Source of the DNA: Oscillospiraceae bacterium
GTDB lineage: Bacteria > Bacillota > Clostridia > Oscillospirales > Oscillospiraceae
NCBI GenBank assembly: GCA_902795195.1
Contig: CADBKF010000009.1
Coordinates: 1-64,000 of the forward strand
Direction: 5' to 3'
DNA: 64,000 nt
In this document: positions 23,357-31,317 of the stretch, in pieces
Position numbering within the stretch: the first letter of the stretch is position 1
How the letters are laid out: every line of letters starts with the position of its first letter
The notes under the pieces: model-generated
Seen by the model: the letters and a program-made list of their open reading frames with translations, nothing else
The model's database searches: none
What the model was told of the DNA's origin: nothing
Position numbers and translations under genes: made by a program

Positions 23357-24997
23357 TTGAGCAAGGGTAGCAAAAAGCAAACCTTTTTGGGCGGCGCGGC
23401 GGTGCTGGCGCTGTCGGCGGCCATTGTCAAGCTGATCGGGGCGCTCTACAAGATCCCGATCCAGCATGTCATCGGCGACGACGGCTACGGCTACTTCAAC
23501 TCCGCCTACGATATCTATAACGTGCTGCTGATGATCGCGACCACCGGCCTGCCCGTGGCGATGTCGCGGATGATCTCCGAGGAGAACGCGCTGCAGAATT
23601 TCCGGCAGATCCGGCGGATCTACGATGTGTCGCGGCGGGTCTTCCTGCTGATCGGCACCGTGGGCACCGTGGGCATGGCGGCGCTGTGTCTTCCGCTGGC
23701 GGACTTCGTTGTGCGGCAGCACAACGCGTGGTTCCCGATCCTCTGCCTGTCCCCGGCGGTGCTGCTGATCTGCCTGACCTCGGTCAACCGCGGCTTCTTC
23801 CAGGGCCAGGGCGATATGCGGCCCACCTCCGTCTCCCAGGTCATTGAGGCGCTGTGCAAGCTGATCGTGGGTCTGGGCCTGGCGGTTCTGATCATGGCCC
23901 TGTTCCGCAGGGGCGGGCTGGACACCCGGACGCCGTCTGCCGCGCTCTCTGAGGCCCACGCCTGGGCCGCCGGCGGCGCCATCATCGGCGTGACGCTGGG
24001 CTGCGGCATTGCCGCCTGGTATCTGTATGGCAAGGTGCGCCGGACCGAGATCTATGCCGGCAGCGACAGCGGCGCGGTCAAGTCCTACAAAGCCACGACG
24101 AAGGAGCTGCTGCGCATCGCGGTGCCGATCACGATCGGCGCAGCCGGCCTGCAGCTGATCAACCTCGCGGACGTGGGCGTCTACATGGGCAGCCTGCAGT
24201 CCGGTGCCGGCATGGCCGACAAGGCCGACGTGCTCAAGGGCATCTACAATTTCTGTCAGACCATCTTCAATCTCCCCTGCTCCTTCATCACGCCCATCGT
24301 CGTTGCGGCGATCCCCGCGCTGACCGAGAAGATCACGACGAAGGACCGCAGAGGCGAGCGCAGCATCATGGAAAGCGCCCTGCGCGTCATGGCGCTGCTG
24401 GCCTGCCCCAGCGCGCTGGGTCTGGCCGCGCTCTCGCGCGAGATCTACGCGCTTCTGGCCTCGCACACTGAGGAAACCCTTGCCACGGCAACGCCGCTGC
24501 TGGCGATTCTCGGCATCTGCGTCATCTTCAACGCGATCGTTCTGGTCTCCAACGGCATCATGCAGAGCCACGGCGACGTGACGATCCCGGTCATCCACAT
24601 GCTGATCGGCGGCGGCATCAAGCTCTTCTGCACCTGGCAGCTCGTGAGCATCCCAAGGCTCAACATCGTGGGCGCCTCCATCTCCACGCTCATCTGCTAT
24701 GTGGTCATCTCCGCCCTGAACCTGTTCGCAATGGCGCGCAAGGGCTACGCGGTCAGCATCCCCAGGACCATGCTCAAGCCGCTGATCGCCTCTGTGCTCA
24801 TGGGCGCGATCACCTACGGCTGCAAGACGATCCTGGTCCGGCTGCAGCTGTCCAACCTGCTTGTAACGGCTCTCTGCATCGGCGTGGCGGTTGCAGTGTA
24901 TGTCGTCCTGGTCCTGGCCCTGCGGATCATCACGAAAGAGGACTGCGCGCTGCTGCCCAAGGGCGACAAAATCGCAAGGCTTTTGAAAATTCGCTGA
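23357..24997 (+). CDS. MurJ/SpoVB-like lipid flippase (MOP superfamily)
   Basis: A 546-residue membrane protein with about 14 hydrophobic segments in the polysaccharide-transport/MATE fold. The N-terminal FLGGAAVLALSAAIVKLIGA and GYGYFNSAYDIYN segments are typical of SpoVB/YtgP-type proteins that move lipid-linked wall precursors. TTG 23357 with GAAAGGAC upstream is preferred to ATG 23333, which has no ribosome site. It could serve vegetative wall synthesis or spore cortex; with sigG broken the former is more plausible. Confidence 0.85.
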   Translation: MSKGSKKQTFLGGAAVLALSAAIVKLIGALYKIPIQHVIGDDGYGYFNSAYDIYNVLLMIATTGLPVAMSRMISEENALQNFRQIRRIYDVSRRVFLLIGTVGTVGMAALCLPLADFVVRQHNAWFPILCLSPAVLLICLTSVNRGFFQGQGDMRPTSVSQVIEALCKLIVGLGLAVLIMALFRRGGLDTRTPSAALSEAHAWAAGGAIIGVTLGCGIAAWYLYGKVRRTEIYAGSDSGAVKSYKATTKELLRIAVPITIGAAGLQLINLADVGVYMGSLQSGAGMADKADVLKGIYNFCQTIFNLPCSFITPIVVAAIPALTEKITTKDRRGERSIMESALRVMALLACPSALGLAALSREIYALLASHTEETLATATPLLAILGICVIFNAIVLVSNGIMQSHGDVTIPVIHMLIGGGIKLFCTWQLVSIPRLNIVGASISTLICYVVISALNLFAMARKGYAVSIPRTMLKPLIASVLMGAITYGCKTILVRLQLSNLLVTALCIGVAVAVYVVLVLALRIITKEDCALLPKGDKIARLLKIR

Positions 24998-25046
24998 AAA
25001 ATTTGAAAAAATCCGCAAAAATTCCCGCGTTTTTCAATTTTTCCCC

Positions 25047-25075
25047 TTGCAAAAGTAAGTGAAATGTGGTAAATT
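25047..25075 (+). promoter_or_regulatory. promoter of the HU gene
   Basis: TTGCAA and TAAATT with a 17-base spacer, leaving a leader of about 95 bases. Confidence 0.5.
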
Positions 25076-25177
25076 ATGCGTCGAAGTCGCGTCAACCAGC
25101 TTCACCCATGCGAATCAAATTCCTGCCGCGTGGTATGATAAAAATATCTTAAAGTAATTATAGAAAGAGGTAACATC

Positions 25178-25453
25178 ATGAACAAGACTGAACTCATCGC
25201 TGCCGTCGCAGCAAAGGCTGAGCTGTCCAAGAAGGACGCTGAAAAGGCTCTCAACGCCACCATCGACACCATCACCGCCGCTCTGGTTGAGGGCGAAAAG
25301 GTTCAGCTCGTCGGCTTCGGCTCCTTCGAGACCAAGACCCGCGAGGCTCGCACCGGCCGCAACCCCCGCACCGGCGAGAACATTGAGATCGCTGCTTCCC
25401 GCACCCCCGCCTTCAAGGCCGGCAAGGCGCTCAAGGACAAGGTCGCAAAGTAA
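25178..25453 (+). CDS. hup: HU family DNA-binding protein
   Basis: A 91-residue histone-like protein of standard HU length. The start [11 protein letters not shown], the GFGSFETK core and [10 protein letters not shown] beta-arm tip with its intercalating Pro are all present. It compacts and bends DNA without strong sequence preference. AGAAAGAGGTAACATC precedes the ATG, and a hairpin terminator makes it a single-gene unit. Codon choice is biased to a few codons, as expected for an abundant protein. Confidence 0.96.
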   Translation: MNKTELIAAVAAKAELSKKDAEKALNATIDTITAALVEGEKVQLVGFGSFETKTREARTGRNPRTGENIEIAASRTPAFKAGKALKDKVAK

Positions 25454-25465
25454 TCATTTTGCCTG

Positions 25466-25502
25466 CAATCGCTGCTGCGCATGATGCGGCAGCGATTGTT
25501 TG
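25466..25502 (+). terminator. terminator of the HU gene
   Basis: CAATCGCTGCTGC pairs with GCGGCAGCGATTG (one G-T pair) around a 7-base loop, followed by TTTG. Confidence 0.8.
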
Positions 25503-25535
25503 ATGTTCGGAGAGATTTTCTGGGAGGGAACACAA

Positions 25536-26219
25536 ATGGAAGGCTCTGCAAACATTCACGCCGGCCACCGCCAGCGGCTGTATGAGAGCTATCGCTCCGC
25601 CGGCCTCGACGGGTTTCCGGATCTTGTGGTGCTGGAGCTTCTGCTCACCTTCGCCATCCAGCGGCGGGAGACCAACACGATCGCCCACGGGCTGCTCGAG
25701 CGCTTCGGCGCGCTCTATGCCGTGTTTGAGGCGCCCACCGAGTCGCTGCTGCAGGTGCCCGGCATGACGCAGCGGGCCGCTGTGCTGCTGCACATGCAGC
25801 CGCAGCTGTGGAAGCGCTATGCCGCCTCCCGCGCAGCCGACACGCGTCTCTTCCCGACCCGGGCCGACTGCGCAAAATTCATTCTCTCCCAGTTCCGCGG
25901 CGCGCGAGAGGAGCAGGTGCACATGCTTTGCCTCGACGCCAAGTGCAAGCTGCTCGACTACCGGAAGGTGGGCGAGGGCTCGGTCAACAGTACGCTGCTG
26001 CCGATCCGCAAGATCGTGGAAACTGCGCTGGCCGTCAACGCAAGCTCGGTCGTCATCGCGCACAACCACACCTCCGGCATCGCCCTCCCCTCCCGGGAGG
26101 ACATCTCGGCCACCGATCTGCTGCAGACCGCACTGCAGTGCGTCGACGTTCAGCTCATCGACCACATCATCGTCGCCGATGAGGACTACGTCTCCCTCAA
26201 GGACAGCGGCCTGCTTTGA
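25536..26219 (+). CDS. radC: RadC family JAMM protein
   Basis: A 227-residue RadC protein. An N-terminal helix-hairpin-helix region (LLQVPGMTQRAA) is followed by the JAB/MPN domain with a metal-binding HNHTSG...SREDISATD (His176, His178, Asp189). Most RadC proteins read HNHPSG, so the Thr is a minor variant. Despite its name the family has no proven repair role. ATG 25536 follows GGGAGGG. It stands alone between two terminators. Confidence 0.9.
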   Translation: MEGSANIHAGHRQRLYESYRSAGLDGFPDLVVLELLLTFAIQRRETNTIAHGLLERFGALYAVFEAPTESLLQVPGMTQRAAVLLHMQPQLWKRYAASRAADTRLFPTRADCAKFILSQFRGAREEQVHMLCLDAKCKLLDYRKVGEGSVNSTLLPIRKIVETALAVNASSVVIAHNHTSGIALPSREDISATDLLQTALQCVDVQLIDHIIVADEDYVSLKDSGLL

Positions 26220-26225
26220 GCTTGT

Positions 26226-26262
26226 AAAAAGCCGCGCAGATGCAAATCTGCGCGACTTTTTT
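26226..26262 (+). terminator. terminator of radC
   Basis: CGCGCAGAT / ATCTGCGCG stem with a 4-base loop, preceded by an A tract and followed by six T residues. Confidence 0.85.
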
Positions 26263-26292
26263 GCGCTCCGACGACTTTTTTCCGGTTTGGGC

Positions 26293-26321
26293 TTGTTCTT
26301 TTCCGTCAGATTTGGTATATT
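26293..26321 (+). promoter_or_regulatory. promoter of the pseudouridine synthase–galT unit
   Basis: TTGTTC and TATATT with a 17-base spacer, 20 bases before the ATG. Confidence 0.6.
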
Positions 26322-26341
26322 GAAGGGTAGGAGGTGTGAAT

Positions 26342-27055
26342 ATGGACCATCCGCTGCAAATTTTCTATCGCGACGCTGCGCTGGCTGTGTGCTGCAAGCC
26401 GGCTGGCTGCCTGTCCGAGGCCGGTCCCGGCCGGACGCTGCCGGCGCTGCTGGCGGCAGAGCTGGCAGGCAAGGGCGAGGCTGAGGATGTTTTCACCGTG
26501 CACCGGCTCGACCGGGAGGTCGCCGGGCTCAGCGTTCTGGCCCGCACACACGAAGCCGCGTCCGCGCTCATCGACCAGTTTGCCGCCCACACGGTGGACA
26601 AGGAGTACTACGCCGTGCTGCGCGGCGCGCCGGCGGAGGCTGCCGCCGTTTTAGAGGATCTGCTCTACCGCGACGCGCGGAAGAACAAGTCCTACGTCGT
26701 CAATCGCGAGCGTCGCGGCGTGCGCAGGGCAAAGCTCCAATACCGCGTGATCGCGTCTGCAAAGGACGGCGCGCAGGCGCTGACGCTCGTGCGCATCCGC
26801 CTCTTCACCGGCCGGACCCACCAAATCCGCGTGCAGTTCGCCTCCCGCCAGCTGCCGCTGGTCGGCGACGGGCGCTACGGCGGGCGGGATGATCGCTGCA
26901 GCATCGCGCTGTTCTCCTGCCTTCTGGCCTTTGACCACCCCGAAACCGGCCGCCGGATGCGCTTCTACCAGGCGCCCGACCGGGATGCCTTCCCCTGGAA
27001 TCTCTTTCCCCGGGAGCTCTACGTTTCCGTTTCCCCATTTTCGACATCTGCTTAG
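26342..27055 (+). CDS. RluA-family RNA pseudouridine synthase
   Basis: A 237-residue pseudouridine synthase. The catalytic Asp57 lies in HRLDREVAG, and the later GRTHQIRVQ and GDGRYG motifs complete the active site. No S4 domain precedes the catalytic domain, so it belongs with the shorter RluA/TruC-like members. The target uridine in rRNA or tRNA cannot be told from sequence. ATG 26342 is 7 bases after AGGAGG; an in-frame GTG six bases earlier is less well spaced. Confidence 0.9.
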   Translation: MDHPLQIFYRDAALAVCCKPAGCLSEAGPGRTLPALLAAELAGKGEAEDVFTVHRLDREVAGLSVLARTHEAASALIDQFAAHTVDKEYYAVLRGAPAEAAAVLEDLLYRDARKNKSYVVNRERRGVRRAKLQYRVIASAKDGAQALTLVRIRLFTGRTHQIRVQFASRQLPLVGDGRYGGRDDRCSIALFSCLLAFDHPETGRRMRFYQAPDRDAFPWNLFPRELYVSVSPFSTSA

Positions 27056-27066
27056 GAGGAGCAAAC

Positions 27067-28557
27067 ATGATTGATCGCATGATTCAAAGTCTCGTCGCCT
27101 ACGGCCTGGAAAAGGGCCTGCTGCACCCGGACGACGCCCAGGTCGCCACCAACGCCCTGCTCGAGCGCCTCAAGCTCGACGGCTACACCAAGACCGCCCA
27201 GCCTCTGGAGCGGGATCTGACCAAGATCCTGAACGCCATGACGGATTACGCCGTAGAGACCGGCCTCATCGAGGACGACATCACCCTGCGCGACCTGTTC
27301 GACACCGGGCTCATGGGCGTCATCACCCCCCTGCCCAGCGTGGTGCGCGAGAAGTTCCGCGCGCTCTATGCCGAGGACCCCAAGAAGGCGACCGATTATT
27401 ACTATCAGCTCGCCGGCGACACCAATTACATCCGCCGCGACCGCATCGCGCGGAACCTGGTGTGGAAGGCCGAGACCGAATATGGCGAGCTCGACATCAC
27501 GATCAATCTCTCCAAGCCCGAGAAGGCGACCACCTCGCTGGCCGCCATGAAGGCCGCGCCTAAGACCGGCTATCCCCTGTGCCTGCTGTGCGTGGAGAAC
27601 GAGGGTTACGCCGGCCGCTACAACCACCCGGCCCGGCAGAACCACCGCATTCTGCCGATCGAGCTCGACGGCGATCCCTGGTATCTGCAGTACTCTCCCT
27701 ACGTCTACTACAACGAGCACTGCATCGCCTTCGACGCCCGGCACACGCCGATGCGCATCGACGAGGGCACCTTCCGCGAGCTGCTGGACTTCGTCACCAT
27801 CTTCCCGCACTACTTCATGGGCTCGAATGCAGACCTGCCCATCGTGGGCGGCTCCATCTTCACGCATGCACACTTCCAGGGCGGCCACTACTGCTTCGCC
27901 ATGGAGAAGGCCCCGGTGGAGATCGAGATCGCCTTCCGGGGCTTTGAGGACGTCAAGGCCGGCATCGTGAAGTGGCCCATGAGCGTCATCCGCCTGCAGA
28001 GCGCCGATCGCGTGCGCCTGGCGGAGCTGGCCGGGAAGATCCTGGCCGCCTGGCGCGGCTACACCGACGAGGACGCCTTCATCCTCGCCGAGACCGAGGG
28101 CATCCCCCACAACACGATCACGCCCATTGCCCGCCGCCGCGGCGCGGACTATGAGCTGGACCTGGTGCTGCGCAACAACATCACCACCGAGGAGTGCCCC
28201 CTGGGCTACTACCATCCGCACAGCGAACTGCACCACATCAAGAAGGAAAACATCGGCCTGATCGAGGTCATGGGTCTGGCCGTGCTGCCCCCGCGTCTGA
28301 AGAGCGAGCTGGGCAGGCTCGCGGAGCTGCTGGTGGACGGCGGCGACCTGCGCGCCGATCCGCTGACCGAGAAGCACGCCGACTGGGCCGAGCAGCTGCA
28401 AACGCAGTATACCTTCACGCCCGACAATGTCCGCGGCATCCTGCGGCTTGAGGTGGGCAAGGTCTTCTCCAAGGTGCTCGAGCACGCGGGCGTCTACCGC
28501 CGCAACGAGGAAGGCAAGGCCGCGTTCCTGCGCTTCATTGATTATGTAAACAAGTAA
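27067..28557 (+). CDS. galT: UDP-glucose–hexose-1-phosphate uridylyltransferase, class II
   Basis: A 496-residue GalT of the Firmicutes (class II) type. It exchanges UMP between UDP-glucose and galactose-1-phosphate in the Leloir pathway. The N-terminal half begins MIDRMIQSLVAYG, and the catalytic HAHFQGGHY lies at about residues 280-288. Length matches the class II family. TTAGGAGGAGC precedes the ATG, 11 bases after the previous gene. No galK or galE is adjacent, which is common in this group. Confidence 0.95.
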   Translation: MIDRMIQSLVAYGLEKGLLHPDDAQVATNALLERLKLDGYTKTAQPLERDLTKILNAMTDYAVETGLIEDDITLRDLFDTGLMGVITPLPSVVREKFRALYAEDPKKATDYYYQLAGDTNYIRRDRIARNLVWKAETEYGELDITINLSKPEKATTSLAAMKAAPKTGYPLCLLCVENEGYAGRYNHPARQNHRILPIELDGDPWYLQYSPYVYYNEHCIAFDARHTPMRIDEGTFRELLDFVTIFPHYFMGSNADLPIVGGSIFTHAHFQGGHYCFAMEKAPVEIEIAFRGFEDVKAGIVKWPMSVIRLQSADRVRLAELAGKILAAWRGYTDEDAFILAETEGIPHNTITPIARRRGADYELDLVLRNNITTEECPLGYYHPHSELHHIKKENIGLIEVMGLAVLPPRLKSELGRLAELLVDGGDLRADPLTEKHADWAEQLQTQYTFTPDNVRGILRLEVGKVFSKVLEHAGVYRRNEEGKAAFLRFIDYVNK

Positions 28558-28577
28558 GCAACAACTGGAGGGATACG

Positions 28578-29732
28578 ATGTCCCGAAAATCCGAATTAGA
28601 GGAATATTTCACGCCGGTGCAGCCCCGGGTCGAGAGCCGCTTCAGCGAAAACGCGATGCGCGAGATCCACGAAGGGCGGGCGCAGTATGCCCCGCCGTCG
28701 AAGGCCGCGCCGCAGCGCGCCCAGCGCTATCGCCGGCCTGTCCAGCCGCAGCCGGTCGAGGACGCGGACGAAGAAGCGGAAGATGAGGAGGAAGCGGACG
28801 TGAAGCCGAGAAAGAAAAAGCATCGCTTTCTGCGCTTCCTGCTCAAGCTGGTCTTCTTCGTGCTGCTGCTCGCGGCGCTGGCCGGCGGCAGCCTGCTGCT
28901 GCTGGCAAAAATGCCCCGCTCCACCCAGCCCATCGGCACGAGAAAGGACGGCTGCGCCACGATCCTGCTGGCCGGCACCGACATGGGCGGCGAGCGCACC
29001 GACACGATCATGCTGCTGTTTCTCGACACCGAGGAGCAGACCATGCGACTGCTCAGCATCCCGAGAGACACCATGGTCAACCGCGACAACCCCGTGCCGA
29101 AGATCAACGGCGCCTATGGCGCCAACGGCAGCGGGGCCAAGGGCATGGACGCGCTGATGGGCTACACCGCCGACCTGATCGGCTACCGGCCGGACGGCTA
29201 CATGCTGATTGACCTCGCCTGCTTCGAGGAGCTGGTGGACGCCATGGGCGGCGTGACCTACGACGTGCCGATGGACATGCAGTACGAGGACCCGGTGCAG
29301 GACCTTGTCATCGACCTCCGGCAGGGCCGCCAGCACCTGAACGGCGAACAGTCGATGTGGCTCGTGCGCTTCCGCAGCGGCTATGCAGCGGCAGACCTCG
29401 AGCGCGTGAATGTGCAGCGTGACTTTCTCTCCGCTGCCATGAAGCAGTGGGTCAGCGTCTGGAAGCTGCCGCGGCTCCCCTTCGCAGCCAAGCTCGTCTG
29501 GGAGAACACGACCTCGGACCTGGACCTGCTGGAGATGGCCTGGATCGCCAAGGCCGTGGTGCTCTGCCGCGGGCATCTGGAAAACGACACCCTGCCCGGC
29601 TACGGCGATATGGTGAACGGCGGCTCGTATTACATCGAGTCGATCTATGACGCCGCCGCCCTGCTTGACGCCCGGTACAACCCCTACCAGACGGCCATTG
29701 TCGCCGATTCTCTGCATCCCTATGGACGGTAG
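28578..29732 (+). CDS. LCP (LytR-CpsA-Psr) family wall ligase
   Basis: A 384-residue membrane protein. A charged cytosolic N-terminus (1-80, rich in Glu and Lys) is followed by one membrane helix (about 85-112) and an extracellular LCP domain. Conserved Arg/Asp residues are visible in GERTDTIML, SIPRDTMV and RSGYAAADLERVNVQRDFL. LCP enzymes transfer lipid-linked polymers, such as teichoic acid or capsule, to peptidoglycan. In SLH organisms the attached polymer is often the secondary wall polymer that SLH domains bind, so a link to the giant SLH proteins is plausible but inferred. Confidence 0.9.
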   Translation: MSRKSELEEYFTPVQPRVESRFSENAMREIHEGRAQYAPPSKAAPQRAQRYRRPVQPQPVEDADEEAEDEEEADVKPRKKKHRFLRFLLKLVFFVLLLAALAGGSLLLLAKMPRSTQPIGTRKDGCATILLAGTDMGGERTDTIMLLFLDTEEQTMRLLSIPRDTMVNRDNPVPKINGAYGANGSGAKGMDALMGYTADLIGYRPDGYMLIDLACFEELVDAMGGVTYDVPMDMQYEDPVQDLVIDLRQGRQHLNGEQSMWLVRFRSGYAAADLERVNVQRDFLSAAMKQWVSVWKLPRLPFAAKLVWENTTSDLDLLEMAWIAKAVVLCRGHLENDTLPGYGDMVNGGSYYIESIYDAAALLDARYNPYQTAIVADSLHPYGR

Positions 29733-30636
29733 GCGTGTGGTGGGGCGCTTTGCGCCCAGCCCCAGCGGCCGGATGCACCTGGGGAATGTATTTGCCGCGC
29801 TGATGGCCTGGTGCGGCGTGCGCAGCTGCGGCGGAAGGCTGCTGCTGCGGATGGAGGATCTGGATACAGAGCGCTGCAATGATCTGCACGCGGCGCAGCT
29901 GCGCGAGGATCTGCGCTGGCTGGGCCTGGACTGGGACGAGGAAACGCCGCAGCAGAGCCTGCGCACAGAGATTTACGAGGCGCAGCTGGCAAAGCTGGAG
30001 GCGCAGGGCGTGATCTATCCCTGCTGGTGCACCAGAGGCATGCTCAAGGCCGCCTCCGCGCCGCACGCCAGCGACGGGCGCGTGATCTATCCCGGCACCT
30101 GCCGCAATCTGACGCCCGAAGAACGCGCCGCAAGGCCGCGCAGGGCCGCGCTGCGGCTGCTGGTGCCGGACGCGGTGTATGCTGTCGAGGACGGCGTGCA
30201 GGGGCATTATGAAGAAAATCTGGCCCGGGACTGCGGCGACTTCCCGGTGCGGCGGGCGGACGGCGTGTTCGCCTATCAGCTGGCCGTCGTGGTGGACGAC
30301 GGGCTCTGCGGCGTCAACCAGGTGGTGCGCGGCGCGGATCTGCTCAGCTCCACGCCCAGGCAGCTGTATCTGCAAAAGCTGCTGGGCTTCCCTGCCCCGG
30401 AATACTACCACGTGCCGCTGCTGATCGGGCCGGACGGACGCCGGCTGAGCAAGCGGGACCGGGATCTTGATCTGGGCGTTCTGCAGCAGCGGATGACGGC
30501 AGCGCAGCTGATCGGCATGCTGGCCCATGCCGCCGGGCTGACCGAAACGTCCGCGCCGATCTCCGCGGCGGAATTGGCCGGGATATTCGACTGGCACAGG
30601 GTCAGGCAGGGCCCGATCGTGGTACAGGCGGAATAA
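29722..30636 (+). CDS. gluQRS: glutamyl-Q tRNA(Asp) synthetase
   Basis: A 304-residue GluRS paralogue lacking the anticodon-binding domain. It attaches Glu to queuosine in tRNA(Asp). The HIGH-like motif sits in APSPSGRMHLGN, the KMSKS equivalent is RLSKRDRD, and the zinc ligands are in CWCTRG and YPGTCR. ATG 29722 overlaps the last codons of the LCP gene by 11 bases with no clear ribosome site, so translation probably depends on coupling. A long frame extension further upstream lies inside the LCP gene and is not used. Confidence 0.92.
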   Translation: MDGRRVVGRFAPSPSGRMHLGNVFAALMAWCGVRSCGGRLLLRMEDLDTERCNDLHAAQLREDLRWLGLDWDEETPQQSLRTEIYEAQLAKLEAQGVIYPCWCTRGMLKAASAPHASDGRVIYPGTCRNLTPEERAARPRRAALRLLVPDAVYAVEDGVQGHYEENLARDCGDFPVRRADGVFAYQLAVVVDDGLCGVNQVVRGADLLSSTPRQLYLQKLLGFPAPEYYHVPLLIGPDGRRLSKRDRDLDLGVLQQRMTAAQLIGMLAHAAGLTETSAPISAAELAGIFDWHRVRQGPIVVQAE

Positions 30637-30653
30637 AATGCATCCAAATTGGA

Positions 30654-30691
30654 AATACTCCCCTTCAAAAGATTTGAAGGGGAGTATTCTT
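30654..30691 (+). terminator. 16-bp perfect hairpin, terminator and possible translation gate
   Basis: AATACTCCCCTTCAAA pairs perfectly with TTTGAAGGGGAGTATT around a 3-base loop. It lies 17 bases after the gluQRS stop, but few T residues follow (CTT). The 3' arm holds GGGGAG, the only ribosome site for the CBS-domain gene seven bases later, so the hairpin would also mask it. Confidence 0.75.
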
Positions 30692-31117
30692 ATGTTGGTA
30701 AAAGATGTTATGTCAACCAATATTGCGGCGGTGTCGCCGGAGGACAGCGTGGCGGTGGCGTCGCGGCTGCTCAGCCGGCGGAACATCGGCGTGCTGCCGG
30801 TGGCAGGCCCGGGCGGGCAGCTCAAGGGGATTCTGACCGACCGGGACATTGTGCTGCGCTGCGTGGCCGCGTCCTTTGACCCGGCCCTCACGAAGGTGCG
30901 GCAGATCATGACCTCGAATCCGGTTTCCCTGTCGCCGGACGACGATGCGGCGGCAGCAGGCGCGCTGATGGCCAAGCGGCAGATCCGCCGCCTGCCCGTG
31001 ACCGAGCAGGGCCGCATCGTCGGCATGGTCAGTCTCGGCGATCTGGCCGCCCGCCCGGACTACAGCACCGAGGCCGCTGAGGCGCTAGCGGACATCTGCC
31101 TGAATCTTCGGCGATAA
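30692..31117 (+). CDS. protein with two CBS domains
   Basis: A 141-residue protein consisting only of a Bateman pair: CBS1 about 7-62 (VLPVAGPGGQLKGILTDRD) and CBS2 about 70-125 (RRLPVTEQGRIVGMVSLGD). Such modules bind adenine nucleotides and sense energy state, often acting on a separate partner. The start codon lies immediately after the stable hairpin that buries its ribosome site. No promoter is apparent in the short gap to gluQRS, so read-through or control at the hairpin is likely. Confidence 0.88.
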   Translation: MLVKDVMSTNIAAVSPEDSVAVASRLLSRRNIGVLPVAGPGGQLKGILTDRDIVLRCVAASFDPALTKVRQIMTSNPVSLSPDDDAAAAGALMAKRQIRRLPVTEQGRIVGMVSLGDLAARPDYSTEAAEALADICLNLRR

Positions 31118-31150
31118 AAAACGAGCTGCCCGCGGGCAGCTCGTTTTGCT
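31116..31150 (+). terminator. terminator of the CBS-domain gene
   Basis: ACGAGCTGCC / GGGCAGCTCGT stem with a short loop, flanked by an A tract and TTTT. Confidence 0.88.
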
Positions 31151-31317
31151 TAAGGCAACACCGCACAATTCCGGCGTGCAGATTGCGCCGTCGGAATTTT
31201 CGTCAGATCGATCAAAAGCCGCAGGGAATCCTGTCGGATTTCCGAGGATTTTTGGACGATCTGACGGAATATTCAGCAAGCAAGATGTGCGCTGGGAATT
31301 GCGCGGTGTTGCCTTAA
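31150..31317. mobile_element. MITE with TTAAGGCAACACCG inverted ends
   Basis: The 168-base element begins TTAAGGCAACACCGCACAAT and ends with the matching complement, GTGTTGCCTTAA, with one mismatch in the 23-base arms. The interior is also self-complementary (CGTCAGATCG with CGATCTGACG), so it folds into one long hairpin. It has no coding capacity. It lies between the CBS terminator and the P1B ATPase gene, and its right-end TTA is the ATPase stop codon. Confidence 0.85.
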
